Origin: Bacillota bacterium
GTDB lineage: Bacteria; Bacillota; Clostridia; Tissierellales; Peptoniphilaceae
Assembly (NCBI GenBank): GCA_023442775.1
Contig: JAEZXH010000018.1
Location: 366,156-430,155 of the forward strand
Direction: 5' to 3'
DNA: 64,000 nt
Position 1 is the stretch's first letter; the number at the start of each line of letters is the position of its first letter. Position numbers and translations under genes: made by a program. The notes beneath the pieces were generated by a model. That model was not told where the DNA came from, searched no databases, and worked only from the letters and a program-made list of their open reading frames with translations. Shown here piece after piece: positions 27,639-34,854 of the stretch.

Positions 27639-28076
27639 CTAGTCTCCAAAGAGGTGCAGGACTGAAATCACCGGGCTCAAAAAGACGTTGTCATCCACCC
27701 GCGCATCCTCTCGTTCGTCGTGTACATCGATGTAGACAATCTGTCCCTCAGAAGGGTAGACCATCCCCAATTTGTAGCGCGCATCGTTGGCAATCTCCGA
27801 GGAACTCTTTAAGCCTTCATTCTCACCTACGAGACTCAAGCGCGTCTTTTCCTTCTCCTGAAGGCTCACTTCTTGCTCGCGAATGAGACGGTTCACCCCA
27901 GCAATCTGGGCGTAGAAATAGAGCATGAACCCAAGCGAACATGCTGCAAAAAATAACAGGCAAAAACAGAGAGAATGCCAGCGGCGATTCGCTCTTTCTA
28001 CTTTAGAGTATTTCCCTCTCTTTGACAAGTCCATCGCCTCCATCGAGGAGGTGCGTGGCGCTACACTTCGTTTCAT
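27639..28076 (-). CDS. ftsL: FtsL-like septum formation initiator
   Basis: A 145-residue bitopic membrane protein between rsmH and the class B PBP gene, the canonical ftsL position. A basic N-terminus is followed by a membrane segment (about residues 36-56, CFCLLFFAACSLGFMLYF) and a coiled-coil heptad region (INRLIREQEVSLQEKEKTRLSLVGENEGL). Assignment depends on position and topology since FtsL sequences diverge. The ATG at 28074-28076 has GAGGG five bases upstream. Confidence 0.85.
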   Translation of the reverse strand: MKRSVAPRTSSMEAMDLSKRGKYSKVERANRRWHSLCFCLLFFAACSLGFMLYFYAQIAGVNRLIREQEVSLQEKEKTRLSLVGENEGLKSSSEIANDARYKLGMVYPSEGQIVYIDVHDEREDARVDDNVFLSPVISVLHLFGD

Positions 28077-28084
28077 AGGATCCC

Positions 28085-29032
28085 TCAATCCACAATCTTT
28101 TCCGCAATACGTAACTTCGCCGAATGACTCCTGGGATTTGCCTCGAGCTCCTCCTTTGTGGGGACGATGACTTTTCTTGTGATGATGTCAATCTCCCGCA
28201 CCTTGTCACAGGTACAAATCGGACTCTCAGGGGGGCAGATACAATCTCTATAGGCCTCTTTGAAGGCCTCTTTCACAATGCGATCTTCCAAGGAGTGGAA
28301 GGTAATGACGGCGATGCGCCCCCCTTTCTGAAGCCGGCCAATCATTTTCGGAAGACTTCGTTCCAAGACGCCGAGCTCGTCGTTGACAGCAATGCGCAGA
28401 CCTTGAAAGATGCGCTTTGCCGGGTGGCCACCGTTTCGTCTCGCTCCCTTTGGAATCGCCGCTTTGATGACCTCGACGAGTTCTCCCGTCGTCTCAATGG
28501 GTGTTTCTTTTCGTTTTTTGACGATAAAAGACGCGACCCGCGCCGCCCATCTCTCCTCTCCGTAGTCACGAAAAATCTTCGTCAACTCCTGTTCCGACAG
28601 GGTCGCGACGAGATTCTTCGCCGTGGGAATCGCCTCATCACTCATCCTCATGTCGAGAGGCGCGTCGTAACGATAGGAAAATCCTCGTTCGGCATCGTCG
28701 AATTGAACGCTACTGACCCCTAAATCGAGGAGGAAGCCATCGACCTTTTCGATTCCCAATTCATCGAGAACTCGCTCAAAGTCCTGATAGTTGGCCTTTG
28801 CAGGAATAAACTGATCCCCATAGGAGGAGAGTCTCCTCTTCGCAGCCTCGAGGGCCACCGGGTCCTGGTCGATTCCGATGAGTGTTCCCCCTTTGGTAAG
28901 GCGCTTCAAGATGCCTTCGCTGTGTCCCGCCCCGCCGAGGGTGCCATCGACATAGATGCCATCGGGGCGAATTTGAAGGCCTTCGAGGACTTCTTCGTAG
29001 AGTACGGAAATGTGGTGAAAGTCTTTCGTCAT
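28085..29032 (-). CDS. rsmH: 16S rRNA (cytosine-1402-N4)-methyltransferase RsmH
   Basis: A 315-residue SAM-dependent methyltransferase. It starts MTKDFHHISVLYEEVLEGL and has the SAM loop DGTLGGAGHS, GFLLDLGVSSVQFDDAERGFSYRYDAPLDMRM and the C-terminal NPRSHSAKLRIAEK. The ATG at 29030-29032 lies two bases after the mraZ stop. The mraZ-rsmH-ftsL order is the standard head of the dcw cluster. Confidence 0.97.
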   Translation of the reverse strand: MTKDFHHISVLYEEVLEGLQIRPDGIYVDGTLGGAGHSEGILKRLTKGGTLIGIDQDPVALEAAKRRLSSYGDQFIPAKANYQDFERVLDELGIEKVDGFLLDLGVSSVQFDDAERGFSYRYDAPLDMRMSDEAIPTAKNLVATLSEQELTKIFRDYGEERWAARVASFIVKKRKETPIETTGELVEVIKAAIPKGARRNGGHPAKRIFQGLRIAVNDELGVLERSLPKMIGRLQKGGRIAVITFHSLEDRIVKEAFKEAYRDCICPPESPICTCDKVREIDIITRKVIVPTKEELEANPRSHSAKLRIAEKIVD

Positions 29033-29033
29033 C

Positions 29034-29465
29034 TCAAATCCCCAATTCTGACATGTGTTCTGCAATAGCGTCATAGGAGAGGGAATCGTCGCTGGTATAA
29101 GCATCCCACTTCTCCTGATCCCACACTTCGACACGGGTTGCCACACCTGTCACCACCACATCCTTCTCGAGGTGGGCGTAGTTTCGCAGGTGCTGAGGGA
29201 TGAGGACGCGGCCCTGCTTGTCGATGCCGCCGACAGCGGCACCGGAGAAGAAGAAGCGGACAAAGGCGCGGGCTTCTCGATTTGTCATCGGAAGCTCTTT
29301 TAATTTCGCCTCCAACCGTTTCCACTCCTCTTGGGGATAGAGGAAGAGACAGTCGTCGAGGCCCTTGGTCATGACGAAGTCCTCGCCCAAGAGCTCGCGA
29401 AATTTGCCGGGGACAGTCATGCGTCCCTTGCCATCTAGACTGTGGCGATATTCTCCAAAGAACAC
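29034..29465 (-). CDS. mraZ: transcriptional regulator MraZ
   Basis: A 143-residue protein with two AbrB-like MraZ domains: [23 protein letters not shown] near the start and the second repeat [19 protein letters not shown] near 80-100. It binds repeats in its own promoter and represses the dcw operon. I choose a GTG start (29463-29465) giving MFFGEYRH, the family N-terminus, with GGGGAG just upstream; an ATG-like extension of eight codons is not family-like. Four AGTGG repeats precede it. Confidence 0.95.
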   Translation of the reverse strand: MFFGEYRHSLDGKGRMTVPGKFRELLGEDFVMTKGLDDCLFLYPQEEWKRLEAKLKELPMTNREARAFVRFFFSGAAVGGIDKQGRVLIPQHLRNYAHLEKDVVVTGVATRVEVWDQEKWDAYTSDDSLSYDAIAEHMSELGI

Positions 29466-29485
29466 GACTCTCCCCCCCTTTCTCT

Positions 29486-29524
29486 CCACTTCCTCCCACT
29501 TTCTACCACTTCACCACTATTTTA
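29486..29524 (-). promoter_or_regulatory. mraZ promoter -10 and MraZ-box repeats
   Basis: On the minus strand four AGTGG units occur at 29514-29518, 29506-29510, 29496-29500 and 29486-29490 (spacings of 8, 10 and 10 bases), directly downstream of a -10 TAAAAT (29519-29524). This matches the tandem GTGG-type boxes bound by MraZ in other bacteria. No convincing -35 was found. Confidence 0.75.
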
Positions 29525-29561
29525 ACCCATCACGAGGGACGGTACCACCATTCCGAAGGAC

Positions 29562-29589
29562 AAAAAAAAATAGGGACAAATGTCCCTAT
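29562..29589 (-). terminator. intrinsic terminator overlapping the lgt stop codon
   Basis: ATAGGGACA and TGTCCCTAT form a nine-base inverted repeat followed by eight or nine T residues on the minus strand. The lgt TAG stop (29586-29588) is inside the 5' arm. It insulates the dcw cluster from the upstream operon. Confidence 0.88.
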
Positions 29590-30332
29590 TCCTTCGAGGA
29601 TTGTGTTTTCCTCCTGATGATGAAAAGACTTAAACAGATGATGATCCCCAAGACGCTCACGATCTGGGCGACGCGAAATGGGCCGAACATCAGGCTGTCC
29701 GTCCGTAGTCCCTCGACGAAAAAGCGTCCGAGGCTGTAGAGGGCTCCATAGAGAAAAAAGACTTCGCCGTCTCTCTTACGTCGGTCAAAAAACCAGAGCA
29801 CTAAGAATAAAAAAACGCCAACATCCCAAAGGGATTCGTAGAGGAAGGTGGGGTGGACGCGCACCCCATCGACGAGAATTCCCCAGGGTAGATCCGTTGG
29901 ACCGCCGTGGGCCTCATTGTTCATGAAATTCCCCCAGCGCCCAATGCCCTGCGCCAGAACAAGACCTGGTGCAACGATGTCGGCGACCTTCCAGAAGGGC
30001 AACTTCTTTCTCCGACAATAGAGATATCCTCCCAGGAGACCGGCGAGGACTCCTCCGTGAATGGCGAGACCTCCATGGCGAATCGCGAGAATCTCCTCGG
30101 GGTGTGCCCGATAAAAATCCCAGGTGAAGAGGACGTAGTAGAGCCGCGCCCCTAGAATCCCAAGGGGCAGAATCCACAGGAGCAGATCGCTCATCACATC
30201 CTCGGGAAGGCCGCCACTCTTCTTGGCGAGGCGATTGCCGATGAGAATCGCAAGGAGCACCCCGCAGGCAATGAGGATGCCGTACCAGCGCACCTCGAGG
30301 CCAAAGAGGGTGAAGGCGATGGGATTATTCAT
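29586..30332 (-). CDS. lgt: prolipoprotein diacylglyceryl transferase Lgt
   Basis: A 248-residue membrane protein with about seven hydrophobic segments that attaches diacylglycerol to lipobox cysteines. The signature GRWGNFMNNEAHGGPTDLPWGI, the ARLYYVLFTWDFY loop and the HPTFLYESLWD segment are present. The ATG at 30330-30332 has AGGAG upstream and overlaps deoC by eight bases. It closes the operon yebC-lit-flavoprotein-deoC-lgt and ends in a terminator. Confidence 0.96.
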   Translation of the reverse strand: MNNPIAFTLFGLEVRWYGILIACGVLLAILIGNRLAKKSGGLPEDVMSDLLLWILPLGILGARLYYVLFTWDFYRAHPEEILAIRHGGLAIHGGVLAGLLGGYLYCRRKKLPFWKVADIVAPGLVLAQGIGRWGNFMNNEAHGGPTDLPWGILVDGVRVHPTFLYESLWDVGVFLFLVLWFFDRRKRDGEVFFLYGALYSLGRFFVEGLRTDSLMFGPFRVAQIVSVLGIIICLSLFIIRRKTQSSKE

Positions 30333-30978
30333 TGTCCTCTCCTGAGACGATGGCAATGGAAGCACTGGCGCCAATACGTTCCGCCCCCGCCTCAATCATG
30401 GCCTTTGCCGTCTTCGCGTCGCGGATGCCACCAGAGGCCTTGACCTTCATATTCTCCCCGACGCACTCCTTCATGAGGCGCACATCTTCCACGGTGGCAC
30501 CTCCCGTGGAAAAGCCCGTGGAGGTCTTGACGAAAGCGGCCCCGGCGAGACGGGCGAGGTCACAGGCGGTGCGAATCTCTTCCTCGTTGAGAAGGCAAGT
30601 TTCGAGAATCACCTTGACGGGATGGGGTTCTGCCGCGGCAACGACGCCGGCGATGTCCTTGCGCACCCCTTCAAAGTCGTAGCTCTTGAGGGCGCCGATG
30701 TTTAGGACCATGTCGATCTCGTCGGCGCCATAATAGATGGCCTCACGAGTTTCGTGAATCTTCATCTTCGTCGTCATTGCCCCAAGAGGAAAGCCGATGA
30801 CAGTGGTAATGCCCACATCGCTTCCAGCGAGAAGGCGATTGCAATAGTGGACCCAATAGGGATTCACGCACACCGTCTTGAAGTGGTACTCCATCGCCTC
30901 GCGACAGAGGGTTTCAATCTCTTCTCTCGTCGCATCTGCCTTGAGCAAGGTGTGATCAATCATTTGATTCAAAGACAT
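30325..30978 (-). CDS. deoC: deoxyribose-phosphate aldolase
   Basis: A 217-residue class I aldolase cleaving 2-deoxyribose 5-phosphate. The Schiff-base region FVKTSTGFSTGGAT and the second lysine in VKASGGIRDAKTA are present, and DHTLLKADAT opens the protein as in the family. The ATG at 30976-30978 is preceded by AAAGGA at eight bases; upstream in-frame codons overlap the flavoprotein gene and are not family-like. Confidence 0.96.
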   Translation of the reverse strand: MSLNQMIDHTLLKADATREEIETLCREAMEYHFKTVCVNPYWVHYCNRLLAGSDVGITTVIGFPLGAMTTKMKIHETREAIYYGADEIDMVLNIGALKSYDFEGVRKDIAGVVAAAEPHPVKVILETCLLNEEEIRTACDLARLAGAAFVKTSTGFSTGGATVEDVRLMKECVGENMKVKASGGIRDAKTAKAMIEAGAERIGASASIAIVSGEDNE

Positions 30979-31558
30979 AACTTCCATCCTTTCGTAAGAC
31001 CTCGCCACAGAGGCGTTCTTCTCGCAATCGTCGTCCAAGTCCTTGCAGTTCTTCTTCTAAGAGATTGGTGTCCCGATCCGTATCCGCCGCTCCGATAAAG
31101 ACAGATTTCTCCACCCCAAGGGGGATGAAAAAGGTGCGAAGGACCTCCTCCGCCCCGAGAAAGCGTCGAGGCGAAGCGGGAGCCCCTGCGCTCATAATCG
31201 CCATGGCATAGGGAGATTTTTTCGCCTTCCACCCGAGTCGCTCCCTGGAAAAGAGGGCCTGCATCCTGTCGACGAAACACTTCCCAAGAGCGGAGATGCT
31301 CTGGAAATAAATCGGGCTTAAGAAGACAATCCCGTCGGCCTCCAGGAGCTTTTCATAGAGAAGAGACGCGTCGTCTTCAAAGACGCACTCCCCAGTCTCA
31401 TCACAACTCCCACAGGCGATGCAGCGAGAAAAATCCATGGACTTCAATCGAAAGTTTTCCACCCGATCCCCTGGCCGCGTAAACCCTTGGAGGATCTTTT
31501 CTCCCATGGTCGTCGTGAGACCTTTGTGTTCCGTGGCGTCAATGACGATGATCTGCAT
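30956..31558 (-). CDS. flavodoxin-fold iron-sulfur flavoprotein / NAD(P)H-dependent FMN reductase
   Basis: A 200-residue flavodoxin-like protein. The N-terminal beta strand and phosphate loop (IVIDATEHKGLTTTMGE) bind FMN, and C46-x2-C49-x2-C52-x5-C58 matches the compact cluster motif of archaeal and clostridial iron-sulfur flavoproteins. LEADGIVFLSPIYFQSISALGKCFVDR is the usual second flavin segment. It probably transfers electrons to an unknown partner. It overlaps both deoC and the Lit gene by about 20 bases. A simple FMN reductase without a cluster is the alternative. Confidence 0.75.
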   Translation of the reverse strand: MQIIVIDATEHKGLTTTMGEKILQGFTRPGDRVENFRLKSMDFSRCIACGSCDETGECVFEDDASLLYEKLLEADGIVFLSPIYFQSISALGKCFVDRMQALFSRERLGWKAKKSPYAMAIMSAGAPASPRRFLGAEEVLRTFFIPLGVEKSVFIGAADTDRDTNLLEEELQGLGRRLREERLCGEVLRKDGSYVFESND

Positions 31559-32189
31559 GATTTACCCCTCCTCGATAGGCCAATAGGAGGTTCACCAAGA
31601 GCATCCCCCCTGCAACCATTGCCCCAATCCGCAGCGCCATCCCCGAGAATACGTCCTCGGGCAGCATTTGAATCATCAGATCCTTGGAAGGGTCCATGAG
31701 CCAAAGATCATTGTCGAAAAACATCTCGTGGAAGAGGACAAATGATTTGGAAAATGTCATGGCAATGAGCCCCCCGAAGGCGACGAGAAAGAGAAGAAGC
31801 CCCGCCCCAACAAGGGCGAGAAGTCTCCGACTTCCACCGAGGGATCGATAGAGAAGGCCGAGCACAATGAGTCCTGGAAGGACGAGAAAACGAACGACCT
31901 TTGCAATCTTCATCAACCCGTAGACATCGTGCATGTGGAGAATCTCGTGATTTTGAAAATAGGGGCTCAAGTGGGCGTCATCCCCGTCGTCGAGATAGGC
32001 GATGAGGTCCTTCGTAATCCCACGAAGCTCCTCCATGGACTTTCCCGTCTTGGTGTCGATGTGGTGGAGTGCATACTTTTCCATGTAGTAGTTCTCGTGA
32101 TGACTCACCACATAGACTCCAAGGGCGATCAGCGGGAGGACAAAGCTCACTTGCCACAGGAGGGCAAGGGGAAATCTCAGCGCTCCCAA
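31539..32189 (-). CDS. Lit-type/TIGR01906 (DUF1461) integral membrane protein
   Basis: A 216-residue protein with about four membrane segments (near 9-28, 100-115, 123-147 and 188-208). The extracytoplasmic HEILHMHDV (His85) and SFVLFHEMFFDNDLWLMDPSKDLMIQMLPE (His154) segments are hallmarks of the DUF1461 family, which to my knowledge includes Lit, the lipoprotein intramolecular transacylase that makes lyso-lipoproteins; two conserved histidines at similar places are its proposed catalytic residues. Its closeness to lgt supports a lipoprotein role. The start is a TTG overlapping the yebC stop and is uncertain. Confidence 0.72.
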   Translation of the reverse strand: MGALRFPLALLWQVSFVLPLIALGVYVVSHHENYYMEKYALHHIDTKTGKSMEELRGITKDLIAYLDDGDDAHLSPYFQNHEILHMHDVYGLMKIAKVVRFLVLPGLIVLGLLYRSLGGSRRLLALVGAGLLLFLVAFGGLIAMTFSKSFVLFHEMFFDNDLWLMDPSKDLMIQMLPEDVFSGMALRIGAMVAGGMLLVNLLLAYRGGVNHADHRH

Positions 32190-32899
32190 TTCGTCGTCAC
32201 TTCCTGCACATCGTCATTGTCTTCGAGGGCGTCGAGGAGTTTTTCCATCTTGGCGATGTCCTCGTCGCTTTCAAGGGCTGTCGTCGTTTGCGGGACATAG
32301 CCAACTTCCGAGATGAGGAAGGAGTACCCCGCTTCCTCGAGGCCCTTTCGCACCGCGGCATAGTCTTCCGGGGCAGTGGTAATCATGAATCCACCATCTT
32401 CCGTCTCCACGTCTTCAGCGCCGAGGTCAAGGGCTTGCATCATGAGTTCGTCCCCATCGATGCCCGTGTCTTCAATCCCGATTTGTCCCTTGAGGTCGAA
32501 GAGGTAAGAGACACAGCCGCTCTGCCCAAGGTTTCCGCCGTTCTTGTCGAAGGCGTGACGCATCTCGGGGGCGGTCCGATTCCGATTGTCCGTCAGACAT
32601 TTCACCATGACGGCAATCCCAGAAGGACCATACCCTTCATAGAGCACCTCTTCAAAGTGGGCGTTATCCATATCCCCAGCGCCCTTTTTAATGGCGCGCT
32701 CAATGTTGTCATTGGGCATGTTTTCGGCCTTCGCCTTATCGATGGCCGCCTTCAATTTTGGATTGTAATCCGGGTCGGCACCACCTTCGCGGACCGCCAC
32801 CATGATGTAGCGGGCCATCTTGGTGAAAATCCGGCCGCGACGGGCGTCTTCCTTGCCCTTTTTATTCTTAATATTATTCCATTTTGAGTGTCCAGACAT
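32177..32899 (-). CDS. YebC/PmpR family protein (TACO1 family)
   Basis: A 240-residue protein beginning MSGHSKWNNIKNKKGKEDARRGRIF, with EGGADPDYNPKLKAAI, MPNDNIERAIKKG and YEGYGPSGIAVMVKCLTDNRNRT. The family has been described as transcription regulators and, more recently, as translation factors relieving ribosome stalling at proline stretches. The ATG follows GAAGGAGG. It starts the operon that ends in lgt and has an extended -10 promoter just upstream. Confidence 0.95.
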   Translation of the reverse strand: MSGHSKWNNIKNKKGKEDARRGRIFTKMARYIMVAVREGGADPDYNPKLKAAIDKAKAENMPNDNIERAIKKGAGDMDNAHFEEVLYEGYGPSGIAVMVKCLTDNRNRTAPEMRHAFDKNGGNLGQSGCVSYLFDLKGQIGIEDTGIDGDELMMQALDLGAEDVETEDGGFMITTAPEDYAAVRKGLEEAGYSFLISEVGYVPQTTTALESDEDIAKMEKLLDALEDNDDVQEVTTNWER

Positions 32900-32926
32900 A
32901 GAAACCTCCTTCATCGTTGACAATCC

Positions 32927-32935
32927 ATTATACCA
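32927..32935 (-). promoter_or_regulatory. extended -10 promoter of yebC
   Basis: TGG-TATAAT on the minus strand, 28 bases before the yebC ATG. No clear -35 was recognised. Confidence 0.6.
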
Positions 32936-32947
32936 CTCCTTGGGTGA

Positions 32948-33067
32948 CTAGAGAGAGTATTGCGCGATAAACTCCTCTTCCCACTGTCCCCAGGACTTTG
33001 CATGGTCTACGATTGTGTGCAGAGTGTGCAACATCGTGAAAAGATACCCACCATATCCTTCAGACAT
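32948..33067 (-). CDS. possible 39-residue small protein between nadE and yebC
   Basis: An ATG frame of 39 codons (MSEGYGGYLFTMLHTLHTIVDHAK..., ending QYSL) fills most of the 210-base gap between nadE and yebC. It has a mixed, protein-like composition but only poor Shine-Dalgarno candidates (AAAGG two bases, GAGGG thirteen bases before the ATG). An in-frame stop lies just upstream, so it is not a broken extension of nadE. I recognise no family. It may be chance. Confidence 0.3.
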   Translation of the reverse strand: MSEGYGGYLFTMLHTLHTIVDHAKSWGQWEEEFIAQYSL

Positions 33068-33095
33068 GGCCTTTCTAATCCCTCAACAAGGCAAA

Positions 33096-33112
33096 GGCCC
33101 CAACGCGGGGCC
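33096..33112 (-). terminator. GC-rich hairpin at the end of nadE (weak terminator)
   Basis: GGCCCC and GGGGCC pair across a five-base loop, and the last base of the nadE stop codon is in the stem. The following minus-strand sequence TTTGCCTTGTT is only a poor T tract, so termination may be partial. Confidence 0.5.
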
Positions 33113-33822
33113 TAGGCTTCAAAGTGGGGAGGAAATGTTCGTTTGTGCGCACTCTTTTCGTGCATGGAGGTGATGCGTTCAATGTGCTCGCCCTCAATGC
33201 CATCGCGAATCCAGTCATTGAGTTCTTTGTAGCTAAAGCCCATTTCTCCCTCGTCGGTCTGCCCTTCCCAAAGACCTGCGCTCGGTGCCTTTTCCAAGAT
33301 TTCTCGGGGAATCTCAAGGGCACGTCCAAGTTCGTAGATGTCGTCTTTTAAGAAGTTCACAATGGGGAGAAGATCTGCGCCACTGTCTCCATACTTGGTG
33401 AAATACCCAAGGTAGAATTCACTGGCGTTGCTGCTTCCGCAGACGAGATAGCCACGGCTCTGACCAAGGTAGTAGAGCGTCGTCATCCGAAGACGCGGTT
33501 TTACATTGGAGGCGGCGGCATCACTGCCATCGCCGGCTTCCATGAGAAAGGCGTCGTAGACCGCGGTGAGGTCCACCTTCTTCGTCTCTAGTCCAAGCTT
33601 CTCTGCGACGAGGCGAGCATGGGCTTCGTCTTCTGGGTTTGAGTGGGCGGGCATGATGACGCCGAGGGCATCCTCGGGAAAGGCGCGCTTCGCAAGGCCT
33701 GCAATGACTGCGGAGTCAATGCCGCCCGAGAGACCAAAGACAAGACCCTTCGCCCCGGCCTCTCTCACCTTCTCCTGAAGCCAGGACACAATCTGGTCAA
33801 TGGTTTGTTCCACGTGATTCAT
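33112..33822 (-). CDS. nadE: NH3-dependent NAD+ synthetase
   Basis: A 236-residue ammonia-dependent NAD synthetase, lacking the N-terminal glutaminase domain. The PP-loop motif GLSGGIDSAVIAG is at about residues 28-40, followed by MPAHSNPEDEAHA and the YLVCGSSNASEFYLGYFTKYGDSGADLLPI region that binds deamido-NAD. It makes NAD+ from nicotinate adenine dinucleotide. It ends the hflX-yigZ-CoA-binding-nadE transcript. Confidence 0.96.
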   Translation of the reverse strand: MNHVEQTIDQIVSWLQEKVREAGAKGLVFGLSGGIDSAVIAGLAKRAFPEDALGVIMPAHSNPEDEAHARLVAEKLGLETKKVDLTAVYDAFLMEAGDGSDAAASNVKPRLRMTTLYYLGQSRGYLVCGSSNASEFYLGYFTKYGDSGADLLPIVNFLKDDIYELGRALEIPREILEKAPSAGLWEGQTDEGEMGFSYKELNDWIRDGIEGEHIERITSMHEKSAHKRTFPPHFEA

Positions 33823-33824
33823 GA

Positions 33825-34205
33825 TTACACCAAAGCCGCATAGGCGCAGGAACAGACCCAGTTGAGGCCGAGCTCTTCTGCCTTCTCCACCGTCTCTTCA
33901 ACATGGCTTCCCGGTTGGAAGAAGATGTTTTCGATCCCCGCTTCCTTCGCCTCTTCGAGAGCTTTCTTCGCCAAGGTGGGATTCACCACCACGTCGAGGA
34001 CATCGACAGTTTCTGGAAGATCGGCGATGCTCGCGTAGATTTTTTCCCCTTCCAACATGGGAAGATTCGGGTTAATGCCATAGACGGTGTAGCCGCGTTC
34101 CTTGAGGATCTTGTAAATCTTGTAGCCGAAGCGATGGGTCTTATCCGTGACTCCCATCACTGCCCAGACCTTTTTTTCCAACATGGATTTTTCAGAAACT
34201 TTCAT
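33825..34205 (-). CDS. CoA-binding domain protein (YccU-like)
   Basis: A 126-residue single-domain Rossmann protein of the CoA_binding_2 family (as in succinyl-CoA synthetase alpha N-domain). VWAVMGVTDKTHRFGYKIYKIL is the nucleotide loop, then YTVYGINPNLPMLEGEKIYASIADLPETVDVLDVVV. The substrate or partner is not known. The gene overlaps yigZ by 14 bases and precedes nadE by two bases. Confidence 0.88.
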   Translation of the reverse strand: MKVSEKSMLEKKVWAVMGVTDKTHRFGYKIYKILKERGYTVYGINPNLPMLEGEKIYASIADLPETVDVLDVVVNPTLAKKALEEAKEAGIENIFFQPGSHVEETVEKAEELGLNWVCSCAYAALV

Positions 34206-34854
34206 GGATGTCTCCTTTCATTCGCTTCCCTTCTCGCGAGGGGTATAGGCGCGTTGTCACTTCGGAAAATGTGCAGCGCGCGGAGGTCAATTCCTCAATC
34301 TTGGTGACGACATTCTGCCAATTCTCTTCGAGGGTGCGAAGCCCAAGATTGACCCGGTCTGTATAGACTTCGTCATAGAGCTCCACCCCCATCTGTGCCG
34401 CAAGGTACTGAATGCTTCCAAGGGAGGTGTAATCCACCTCAAGGCGCCCTTCGGTAAACTCTCGCATCTCGACAATGCCCGCATCCTCAAGGGCGAGTCG
34501 CGCCCCCTCGGAATAGGCGCGGACGAGGCCGCCGGTCCCGAGGAGAATTCCCCCGAAATAGCGGACCACGACGACGCAGACATTCTTGAGGTCCTCCCCT
34601 TCGAGAATCGCCAAGATGGGAGGTCCTGCGGTCCCCGAGGGTTCCTTGTCGTCGTCATAGCGGGGGATGGGGGTCTCAATTCCGACAATCCACGCACTGG
34701 CGTGGTGTCTGGCCTTGGGATGCTCTGCTTTGATGGAGGCGACGAACTCCTTCGCCTCTTGTTCATCCTTGACATAGGCCGCGTAGCCAATGAAGGTACT
34801 CTTCTTGATGACGGTCTCGCCTCGGCCCGGGCCTAAGATTGTCCAATAACTCAT
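34192..34854 (-). CDS. YigZ/IMPACT family protein
   Basis: A 220-residue UPF0029/IMPACT family protein. The N-terminal domain shows KKSTFIGYAAYVKDEQEAKEF, then DDDKEPSGTAGPPILAIL and VVVVRYFGGILLGTGGLVRAYSEGARLAL, which are diagnostic; a ferredoxin-like C-terminal domain (DUF1949) follows. Its biochemical role is unclear (translation-linked in eukaryotic IMPACT). The ATG overlaps the hflX stop by four bases. Confidence 0.92.
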   Translation of the reverse strand: MSYWTILGPGRGETVIKKSTFIGYAAYVKDEQEAKEFVASIKAEHPKARHHASAWIVGIETPIPRYDDDKEPSGTAGPPILAILEGEDLKNVCVVVVRYFGGILLGTGGLVRAYSEGARLALEDAGIVEMREFTEGRLEVDYTSLGSIQYLAAQMGVELYDEVYTDRVNLGLRTLEENWQNVVTKIEELTSARCTFSEVTTRLYPSREGKRMKGDIHESF

